Positions 54,930-62,468 of a DNA stretch of 64,000 bases are shown one piece after another (position 1 is the stretch's first letter; the number at the start of each line of letters is the position of its first letter). The DNA is from Saprospiraceae bacterium (GTDB taxonomy: Bacteria; Bacteroidota; Bacteroidia; Chitinophagales; Saprospiraceae): contig JADJVK010000002.1 of assembly GCA_016710625.1 (NCBI GenBank), forward strand, positions 62,001 to 126,000. The letters are read 5' to 3'. The position numbers and the translations under genes were made by a program. The notes beneath the pieces were generated by a model, which worked only from the letters and a program-made list of their open reading frames with translations, had not been told where the DNA came from and did not search any database.

Positions 54930-55470
54930 ATTTCTTCAATAAATCCACTGGATTTTTATCCCGTTGGTATTGCCATTGATTTCCATACACATCTCTATAA
55001 TAGATGATGATATTTAAATCTTTTTCAATGATTTTTTTAGATAAATTATAGGCAACCGTACTATCATTTATTTCGAAGTGGGTTATTTCTTCATTGGGAG
55101 CCAATACCCTACCTTGGATTGTAGTAAGATTGTAGCTTTCAAATTTCTTTCCATTATCTAAATTCACCATGTCTTCGATGAATTTGCTGACCTCATAGGA
55201 GGGGTAGTTTTTTTCATTAAATTGGTAGCTCACTTTTTCAATGATGGCAGGACCCACACCTTTGTTATAAACACTTAATTTGAATATTCCTGTTGAATCG
55301 CTATTCCATCCCCTTTGTAGCACCCATTGAACAAAAGGCCAGCTAGATGCCGCTTTTTGGTCTTTCATAATTTGAGTTTGGATAATGGAAACTATCAAAG
55401 CACAGGAGCTTACGACAATTGCTGCAATCGCAATCCAAGTATTGGAGTCGAATTTGAAAGTTTTTTTCAC
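54928..55470 (-). CDS. Unknown protein with an N-terminal membrane anchor
   Basis: 180 residues. One hydrophobic helix (about 12-33, WIAIAAIVVSSCALIVSII) follows a short basic N-terminus, so the remaining 145 residues are probably periplasmic. That part alternates strands and ends with VYGNQWQYQRDKNPVDL. The pattern with KLSVYNKGVGPAIIEKVSY resembles small beta-sandwich domains found in many anchored proteins of unknown function. No family was recognised. It is convergent with asnS, and its stop shares the asnS terminator. Confidence 0.7.
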   Translation of the reverse strand: MKKTFKFDSNTWIAIAAIVVSSCALIVSIIQTQIMKDQKAASSWPFVQWVLQRGWNSDSTGIFKLSVYNKGVGPAIIEKVSYQFNEKNYPSYEVSKFIEDMVNLDNGKKFESYNLTTIQGRVLAPNEEITHFEINDSTVAYNLSKKIIEKDLNIIIYYRDVYGNQWQYQRDKNPVDLLKK

Positions 55471-55690
55471 AATAATTTTTTTGCAATATCAAATTTTTTT
55501 TTCAAATTCTCTGAAATTTTTTAAATGATATAGAATTTATGAATCAAAAAAATAATCATTAATAACAATCCAATTTTATTGATTATCAAATATTTTTAGA
55601 TGCTTTAAAATAAGCTGAAATATAAAACTTGATTGCAAATTCTTATATTCTTGAAAAGTACTTTAATTCGTAAGATTTTGAATTAATAAT

Positions 55691-57595
55691 TTAATTTTCT
55701 TTGACAAATACCACTAATTGTCCTTCACATTCATTTCTGAATTTCCATAAATCTCTCAAAACGCTAAACTCGTCGGGCATAAATTGACTTCTTAATATTT
55801 TGAAATTTGAAACAACTTCGATGAAATCAGTTTCACTTTTGATATTATAAGTGAATTCACCAGAGCTTTCATAAATCATTTTTTTGGCAATGGGTAAAGA
55901 TTCAATTTTATATCCTTTTGGAATTTTTATTCTAATCTTATTTATATGTTGGTAGGGTGTGCCGAATTCAATTGTATTAATTCTTTTTTCGACATTGAAA
56001 GGGTTTTTTTCATTGAAAAAACTCAATAATGGATTGAATATGAGTTTGTTGTCAATTATATCTATATTGTTTTTATCATTGTATTTATAGTTCACTTCTA
56101 TCACACCTTTGTTATACGATTTTGTGAAACTATCTAATTTGATCGTTAATAATTCTTCTAGTTTCTTTTCAAATTTGGTATTATTGTTAAATGATTCCAT
56201 CAATTTAATGGCATAATAGCTGCCCAATAATAACTTTGATTTTGCTTTAATATTCAAATTTTCGTCAAACTCTGCTTCCACTGAATTATAAATCTTGCTA
56301 TCCACAGAATTTTTAATTTCAATTTCTTCCGCAGTCTTTTCTTTAAATATATAACCGATATTATTGAGACATTTGCTTGGTAAAATGTTGATACTAGAAT
56401 ACTTACTGCTGGCATCCATTAGATTTGTAATATTGTTTGCTTTTACTCCAACTATCACATAATCAAATGAATGTAAACTTGGAAAACTCGGATTTATCAA
56501 TCCGTGTTCAACCGTACTTAACCCTATTGGAAATGATTTGATGCCTAAAGATTTCAATAAACTAAGTAATAGCAAATTTAATTCCGCAACATTCCCAACC
56601 TTGTTTGTAAGGCATTTATTGGTTCCTTCATCAGTGAATAGTCCATCATCATCATTCCATTTGAATTCGTCATGCATATAGTTTAAAAGTAATTTAGCCA
56701 TTTGTAAGGTATCTTTTTCCCCTTTGACAATACTTAAAGCTAACTCCTCGATTTTCTTATTTTTCAAAATCTGTTCCCCAAAATTTTCATGTTTATTCAA
56801 GGATTCTGCAACTTTATCCCATGAATGGGATATGTCTTTATAAACTTCCCCTGGAACATAAACCCCTGATAATTCAAATTTTATGGAAGTTCTACTATTG
56901 TTTTTATTAATAACATATGGTTCTTTGATAGTGGCATGTACGTCTTTATATTCAAATTCGTAAACACTAGCTGAATATTGAGAATTCCAAGATTTTGTAT
57001 ATTTATTTGATGAAGAAGGAATTGCTTCCCCTTTCACTTCTCCTTTATAAAAAACTACCTCTGGAAATTCAAAATACAAATTTCCATAAACTAATGGAAT
57101 ATCATATTGGAAATATTGAATGGGAAAGTAAAATGATCTTGAAACAATTAAATATTTATAATCTATCACAGAGCCATTATTTACATTGGGAAAAGTAGCT
57201 CGATAGCCAATTATATTACTATTGACTTTTACTTGAAACTTTTGTGATTTTTCTAATTCTGATTCTGTAATTTTGTCGTTTACAAGGTTATATGTAATCG
57301 CTTTAAATGAATATAAAGAATTTTCTTTGTGCATATTGAACAATTCATATAGATATTCTTCAGCTTTTGATTTATCATATATTTTTAATCTTACAAAAAC
57401 TTCATAGTGTACCTCGTATTTCTCAGAAAAGGTAATATTTACTTTTTTTGTCAAAATTTCAGCAACTGCATTTGAATCTATTAGAGATTTGTCTTTTTTG
57501 AGTTCCTCTTTTGAAACCTTACCATATTTAAAATCTTGTGCAAAAATAGAATTGCCTAGTAGTAAAAGTATCAAAATTGATAGTGTTCTAATCAT
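55691..57595 (-). CDS. DUF3857 transglutaminase-like protein lacking the catalytic cysteine
   Basis: 634 residues. A signal peptide (ending SIFAQ) precedes the DUF3857 beta domain (about 55-250) and a transglutaminase-like domain (about 275-400). The position of the catalytic Cys reads KVGNVAELNLLLLSLL, with Val where active enzymes have Cys, while a His (SLHSFDYVIVGV) and Asp (NLMDASSKY) remain. DUF3857 proteins come in such pairs in Bacteroidota and their function is unknown. It follows the next gene on the same strand by 42 bases, so they form a two-gene operon. Confidence 0.88.
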   Translation of the reverse strand: MIRTLSILILLLLGNSIFAQDFKYGKVSKEELKKDKSLIDSNAVAEILTKKVNITFSEKYEVHYEVFVRLKIYDKSKAEEYLYELFNMHKENSLYSFKAITYNLVNDKITESELEKSQKFQVKVNSNIIGYRATFPNVNNGSVIDYKYLIVSRSFYFPIQYFQYDIPLVYGNLYFEFPEVVFYKGEVKGEAIPSSSNKYTKSWNSQYSASVYEFEYKDVHATIKEPYVINKNNSRTSIKFELSGVYVPGEVYKDISHSWDKVAESLNKHENFGEQILKNKKIEELALSIVKGEKDTLQMAKLLLNYMHDEFKWNDDDGLFTDEGTNKCLTNKVGNVAELNLLLLSLLKSLGIKSFPIGLSTVEHGLINPSFPSLHSFDYVIVGVKANNITNLMDASSKYSSINILPSKCLNNIGYIFKEKTAEEIEIKNSVDSKIYNSVEAEFDENLNIKAKSKLLLGSYYAIKLMESFNNNTKFEKKLEELLTIKLDSFTKSYNKGVIEVNYKYNDKNNIDIIDNKLIFNPLLSFFNEKNPFNVEKRINTIEFGTPYQHINKIRIKIPKGYKIESLPIAKKMIYESSGEFTYNIKSETDFIEVVSNFKILRSQFMPDEFSVLRDLWKFRNECEGQLVVFVKEN

Positions 57596-57637
57596 TATAG
57601 TTTTATTTTATATTGGAAAGAATTATTTTTTTATTTT

Positions 57638-59530
57638 CTAAAACTGAAATTTCTTCAAGGAAAGTAACAAAATCCTTATACTTTTCTTTTTGTATTCATT
57701 ATCAAAAAGTTCTATCGTCCTTATGACTTTTAGTAAATTATTTTCAAAACTAAAACTCATGGAATAATTTCCGAATTCAGCTTGTTTTTCAATTTTATTT
57801 GGAATTTCTTTTAAAGTGTAACCATTTGGTAATGTATAGTTTATCTCATGTCTGATGCTTTTGCCCATTATTTCCAAATCGCTTTCTCTAATTTTATCTT
57901 TTTTCAAATTAGTTGTGAAATTATTGAATGGAATCAATTTTAGCATAAAATCATTGCCGATTTTTTTACAATAATTGGAAGCTGAAAACTGAACATCAAT
58001 GGTATAAATTCCATTTTCTTTGTCATTTTCTTTCTTTGTTTTTAGGATAGCAAAATCTTGAAAAGTATTATAAGTTTCTTTCAGGAAATTATCAAATTCA
58101 TCCTTTGTAAAATAATTGATTTTTAAATTATCCAAATAATATTTTCCTTTATAAACTGTTTTGTTTTCTACATTTATTTTGTTGTCCGTTGATATTTGGA
58201 TATTTGTAATAAAATCAACTTTGTTGGTTTTATTATCTAATTTGGGAGTATGAATTATTTTCGACCCCTTATTACTTAATGAAAGTGCATTTCTATCTTG
58301 AGTGTAATCAGTAATTTGATTATAGGCAATTTCTTGAGAGGTACATTCAAGCCACAAAGTATCTTGCTCTAAAGGAACATTTAAGATGATATGATTTCCA
58401 GTCCATGAAGCAAAATCCTTGTCAATAGATGATTTATTTGCACTTGCATTTATTAATGTTAAATTGGATTCAATGCCAGCTACATCAAGTAAACATTTTG
58501 TATAATTAGAAAGTGCTTTGCAATCTCCATAACCATATTTATGAACATCCATTGCATTCATCGGTTTCCATCCACCGATACCTTTCGAAACACTTAAATA
58601 TCTTGTCCTATTTTGAACATATTGGAAGATTTTCTGAATTATTTTCTTTTTATCAGTCTCATTTCCAATTAATTGCTTGACTTCAGCTTTGACTTTGTCA
58701 TCTAATGATTGTGTGTTTGAAATGAGTTTTGTAATATACCAATTTCCAAATTGTTCCCAATTGCTGAAGGTGCCTTCCTCTCCAGATAAATAAAAATGAT
58801 CGATTGAAAAGTTAATACTAGGCTCTCTTTCCTTCGAGTAAACTTCATTCGAGAATGGCTTTATATGATTGATTTCGTAACTAAAATCATTATTGGTTAT
58901 TTTTTCTGAAATTTCAATTCCTTCAAGGTCCTCTTTTTTATACCTAATATTTGCATCAGATTTATTAATTAGTCTAAATTTTTTATTCAAAATATAGCAT
59001 TTTGTGGACTCATATATATCGAAACTCGGCAGAAAAGCTGTCTGTTCCGAACTGATTTCTATCTGATAATTAATAATATATGGATATATAGTCGGGACAT
59101 ACTTGTAGATTTTGGCTCTATTATCCGTATAAATGGATATATCACTAAAAGCACTTATATCTTCAAAATCACTCTTTTTCAATTTTTTTAATACCTTGCC
59201 ATTCAAATCAGTAATTAAAATAGATAAATGTTTGATATCGGTATATTTATTATAAAAGTAGTTGAAAAAATTTAATTTTTTAGCCTCATCAGAATTGTTC
59301 AAAACCAATACTGAACCACTATTAAAATAGGAATATTTATTATATTTTGAAACTTCTACAAATGTGCTGTCTTTCATCAAAATGATACTATGAAGTTTCA
59401 TTGCCATTTTTAGAAATAATTGGCTTGTATCAATTTGTGCAAAACTGGATTGTGAAAATAAGATGAAAAGTACTATAAGTTTAAAATATCTGAACTTTGG
59501 AATTACATTTTGATTGAAGCAGTATATCAT
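57638..59530 (-). CDS. DUF3857 transglutaminase-like protein with intact catalytic triad
   Basis: 630 residues. A signal peptide (ending SSFAQ, about residue 32) is followed by DUF3857 (about 60-250) and a transglutaminase-like core with Cys337 (YGYGDCKALSNY), His380 (WTGNHIIL) and acidic Glu395 (WLECTSQ) in the third position, where Asp is more usual. It is probably a periplasmic cysteine protease or amide-transfer enzyme, but no substrate is known for the family. It is first in the operon, with the cysteine-less paralogue following. A TACTTTTG promoter element lies 40 bases upstream. Confidence 0.88.
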   Translation of the reverse strand: MIYCFNQNVIPKFRYFKLIVLFILFSQSSFAQIDTSQLFLKMAMKLHSIILMKDSTFVEVSKYNKYSYFNSGSVLVLNNSDEAKKLNFFNYFYNKYTDIKHLSILITDLNGKVLKKLKKSDFEDISAFSDISIYTDNRAKIYKYVPTIYPYIINYQIEISSEQTAFLPSFDIYESTKCYILNKKFRLINKSDANIRYKKEDLEGIEISEKITNNDFSYEINHIKPFSNEVYSKEREPSINFSIDHFYLSGEEGTFSNWEQFGNWYITKLISNTQSLDDKVKAEVKQLIGNETDKKKIIQKIFQYVQNRTRYLSVSKGIGGWKPMNAMDVHKYGYGDCKALSNYTKCLLDVAGIESNLTLINASANKSSIDKDFASWTGNHIILNVPLEQDTLWLECTSQEIAYNQITDYTQDRNALSLSNKGSKIIHTPKLDNKTNKVDFITNIQISTDNKINVENKTVYKGKYYLDNLKINYFTKDEFDNFLKETYNTFQDFAILKTKKENDKENGIYTIDVQFSASNYCKKIGNDFMLKLIPFNNFTTNLKKDKIRESDLEIMGKSIRHEINYTLPNGYTLKEIPNKIEKQAEFGNYSMSFSFENNLLKVIRTIELFDNEYKKKSIRILLLSLKKFQF

Positions 59531-59569
59531 AAAACATGTTTTTTGTAAAATGAAAATGATTTATATTGT

Positions 59570-59577
59570 CAAAAGTA
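59570..59577 (-). promoter_or_regulatory. -7 promoter element of the DUF3857 operon
   Basis: On the minus strand the site reads TACTTTTG, a TAnnTTTG match about 40 bases before the start. The region from here to 59808 holds nothing else I can identify. Confidence 0.45.
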
Positions 59578-59917
59578 ATAAAATCATTTATTACAATTAA
59601 AATTATTTTATGAAAATTATATTGATTAGTGCAATGAAAATTGATAATCCATTTTTTGGGGATTTGATTTATGAATATTTCATGCAAAAATTAAAACAAA
59701 TAACTCAATTGTAGAATATTGAAATCGAAAACATTCATTTCATTTTTTTATCAATTGAAGATAATAATCGGAAACTAAATATTTAGTTTTAAATTCTTTT
59801 ACCAAACCTTACTCCTGATTCTTTAATTTTTTCACATTGAAAAAATAGATTTTCATTCCTAAATCTAAAAAATTATTATAGAATTTATAATCAGGATTAT
59901 TTTTTTGAAATACCTGA

Positions 59918-60391
59918 TTATAAGAAAAACTCAAAAGAAATTTGCTTTTTTTGATAAGCTAACCCAAATGTTATTGGAAAAATAAAAGTTTTGTTATCAT
60001 CTATAGAATAGAATTTTATTGAAGTACCTAAGAAAGGATGTAATCCTACTTTGGATTGTTCCAGAAAATAATATGTTAATCCTAGAGAGCTACCTCTATT
60101 AATTTCTTGATAAGTATTTTTTGAAAATTCTGGGAATGGTATTTCTAGCTCAAAATTCAAGCTATTCGGAATGATGAATACAGATGTAGTAAACAAAAAT
60201 TTGATATATGGATCAACAATTTGTTTATAGGGTCCAAAATGACCATGTGAATAATATATAGCTTCTTTATATAAATATCTTGATTTAACACCTGCACTAA
60301 ATAGATATTTATTTGATTTTGAAGTAGTTATTTCTTGAGAAAATAAAGAAAAAGAAAATAATATGATAAGTAAAGTTGCTAGGTGTTTCAT
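59918..60391 (-). CDS. Small outer membrane beta-barrel protein; the reading frame probably continues to 59809 after a one-base indel
   Basis: 157 residues with a signal peptide (ending SLFSQ). The rest alternates hydrophobic and polar residues with aromatic girdles, as in an eight-stranded barrel. The frame stops at 59918, but the +1 frame directly downstream encodes about 38 more residues (SYNQVFQKNNPDYKF, then FLDLGMKIYFF) ending at 59809. That adds two barrel strands and a typical aromatic end. The junction is an A5 run at 59925-59929, so the true gene is probably 59809-60391 with one extra base. It stands alone. Confidence 0.7.
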   Translation of the reverse strand: MKHLATLLIILFSFSLFSQEITTSKSNKYLFSAGVKSRYLYKEAIYYSHGHFGPYKQIVDPYIKFLFTTSVFIIPNSLNFELEIPFPEFSKNTYQEINRGSSLGLTYYFLEQSKVGLHPFLGTSIKFYSIDDNKTFIFPITFGLAYQKKQISFEFFL

Positions 60392-60589
60392 GTTACTGTT
60401 TTTGAATCTAACGTATCAAATTTTAAAATGCTGCCTCAATATATTTTTTTTAAAAAAGCGATTTGTGCAAATATTAATTATTAATAAATGATAAATTATA
60501 TAGCTAAAATATTGGTTTAATTATTGAATTTTACTACAAGGAAAATATTTTTTATCGAAATATGCAAAAAATCAACTAAATAATGGTCG

Positions 60590-60597
60590 TAACTTTG
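60590..60597 (+). promoter_or_regulatory. -7 promoter element of the first Lgt-like gene
   Basis: TAACTTTG matches TAnnTTTG and lies 55 bases before the ATG at 60645. Confidence 0.45.
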
Positions 60598-60644
60598 TAA
60601 AGCAATTATTGCTCAAAATGACCTAGTATATAAATTTAAAAAAT

Positions 60645-61247
60645 ATGAATGCACTTTTATCCATTTTTCCTGTTATTTACTTAGAATCCACTGCCCGCTA
60701 TTATGATTTCTTTTATAATCTTGCCTTTTTATTTGGTTTTTTACTATTGTTTTGGCTCGGCAAATACATGAAATTCAATATGTTAGCTTGGTTGATAATG
60801 ATAGCTGGGACATATACTGGATTGATAATAGGCTCAAAACTGGGGGCTTTTGGTATGGATGAATGGAAATTGATTTTTTCGCAGTATTCAATTCCAACCA
60901 TGCAGCAAAAATCGGCAGTTGGTGGATTGATTTTCGGATTATTGTTTTTATGGTTTTTTAGAAAATTTATTAGATTCAACTACACCTATTTACACTTGTT
61001 TGCCTACTTTTTTCCTGTTTTTATAGTGGTTCAAAGAGTTGGTTGCCTTTTGGCTGGATGTTGTTACGGAAATCCAACAGATCATTTTTGGGGGATTGCC
61101 TACCAATTGAGTCCTACTGACACTAATGTTGAACTTACCCAAATTCACCCAATACCAATTTATTTGATAATAGGAGCTTTGATAACTATTGGTGTTTTGA
61201 TCTATTTTTATAAAAAGTGCAAAACAAAGCGACACTTTTATATTTGA
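60645..61247 (+). CDS. Lgt-like multipass protein fused to a beta-rich domain, copy 1, N-terminal part
   Basis: 200 codons; true sequence runs to about 61228 and the last few codons are out of frame. It encodes most of an Lgt-like (prolipoprotein diacylglyceryl transferase) membrane domain: several hydrophobic helices, KSAVGGLIFG where E. coli Lgt has FHGGL, QRVGCLLAGCCYG in place of GRLGNFINGELWG, and IHPIPIYLI for RHPSQLYE. Two frame changes interrupt the gene. The -1 frame from 61229 to about 61315 encodes TLLYLSLTCLFITRFITEFFRD, split as helix and EFFR motif, and then a third frame resumes. Restoring one A near 61226-61228 and one T near 61314-61316 gives one chain to 62415, matching the intact copy 2. 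Confidence 0.75.
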   Translation: MNALLSIFPVIYLESTARYYDFFYNLAFLFGFLLLFWLGKYMKFNMLAWLIMIAGTYTGLIIGSKLGAFGMDEWKLIFSQYSIPTMQQKSAVGGLIFGLLFLWFFRKFIRFNYTYLHLFAYFFPVFIVVQRVGCLLAGCCYGNPTDHFWGIAYQLSPTDTNVELTQIHPIPIYLIIGALITIGVLIYFYKKCKTKRHFYI

Positions 61248-61314
61248 GTTTAACCTGTCTTTTCATTACGAGATTTATCACAGAGTTTTTCCGAGATCCT
61301 TTAAACAACCATAT

Positions 61315-62415
61315 TTGCAAGGGTTAAATATATTAGGAATGAAGCTATTGCAATGGGTTTTGATTATTGCTATTGCAATATTTTGTTTTTTAATGAAAAA
61401 ATCTGAAAAACAAAAAGTAAAAGATATCGAACCTGATTTTGAAATTGAAAGGCTTGTTTTTGCTTTTTTCTTGCTAATTGTAATTGTTTTTGGCGCTATA
61501 AAAATCTTTACTCCTCAAGAGTTATTTATCGTGCAAGGAATGTTAATTATCGGCTTTGGTTTCTTTTTTTATGAACTTTTATATCGCCAAAATTTATCAA
61601 TAAAATGGATTCCAATGGCTGCCATCTTTTTCTCCTTTTTCACGATGAGCCAAACATTTATTGATACTAACCGAACACATACTTTTAGTTTCAATTTCAA
61701 TAGAATGGATTTTAAGGAAACTTATTATCCTTGTGATCAGCTGAGTACAGGCTGTGGAGAAAACTATTGCATAAGCCATAATTATAAAGAGCCTCATGGG
61801 CCAATTTATAAAAACTACAAATTTGGTTATGATTATTTATCTACCTCTAATCGTATTGGAGAAAAGTTTAATATGGGGTTAAATGTTTCAAATGATATAT
61901 TCTTAGGGAAATTGAATTACCAAGAAAAAAGTTTTGCTTATCTGAATTACCATCCATATATCGGTTATAAAGGTAAATATACTGCAATGCGGTTTGGGCT
62001 ACATTTTGGTCAGATTTATAAATTTTCGGATGATTTAAGTCATTTTTATAGTGTATTACCTTCATTAAGATTGGATGTAGGGAATGAAAGAGACCGGTTT
62101 AATTTTAGAATTTCCTTAGCTGATGATGATTATATTAATGCTGGGATGAACTTGATTGGTGTTTATTTGAAAGCGAACACATTTACAACAAAGAATAAAT
62201 TTCTGAAGAGTATTGGTGTGGGTTATTCAGATTTTTATTTGAATAAAGGTCATATTATTTATAGCAATATTGATTTCAGACTAACGGACGGCATGTTGAT
62301 GAATTTCACCTTAAGTGGATTATTTAGAAGAGATTCACTTTCCAATAATAACAAAACCAATTTTAATCAATCCTTAAACTATGGAATTGGCTTAAAATTT
62401 CTTTTGAGAAACTAG
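61315..62415 (+). CDS. Lgt-like fusion protein copy 1, C-terminal part: extra helices and beta-rich domain
   Basis: 366 codons continuing the gene begun at 60645; the TTG at 61315 is only the first codon after the frame change. It begins with the last Lgt-like helix (LGMKLLQWVL) and adds three more hydrophobic helices. The last of these ends in FFTMSQT, a phrase shared exactly with copy 2. After residue about 115 comes a beta-rich domain: YYPC, with cysteines spaced C-x6-C-x4-C, then HPYIGYKGKY and MRFGLHFGQIY. Strands with alternating polarity lead to YGIGLKFLLRN. This resembles a beta-barrel or beta-sandwich in a protein whose first half is an inner membrane enzyme. I do not know a described family with this order. 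Confidence 0.7.
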   Translation: MQGLNILGMKLLQWVLIIAIAIFCFLMKKSEKQKVKDIEPDFEIERLVFAFFLLIVIVFGAIKIFTPQELFIVQGMLIIGFGFFFYELLYRQNLSIKWIPMAAIFFSFFTMSQTFIDTNRTHTFSFNFNRMDFKETYYPCDQLSTGCGENYCISHNYKEPHGPIYKNYKFGYDYLSTSNRIGEKFNMGLNVSNDIFLGKLNYQEKSFAYLNYHPYIGYKGKYTAMRFGLHFGQIYKFSDDLSHFYSVLPSLRLDVGNERDRFNFRISLADDDYINAGMNLIGVYLKANTFTTKNKFLKSIGVGYSDFYLNKGHIIYSNIDFRLTDGMLMNFTLSGLFRRDSLSNNNKTNFNQSLNYGIGLKFLLRN

Positions 62416-62468
62416 ATTTTTAAAATTAGTTAGAAATACAAATTAGCCAATTATAAATTTTAAATAAC

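Noticed and set aside
59885..59922. Perfect 11-bp inverted repeat (TTATAATCAGG / CCTGATTATAA) looking like a terminator of the small outer membrane protein gene
   Set aside because: It has no T-run on the minus strand and lies within the shifted-frame coding extension, so it is probably coding sequence.
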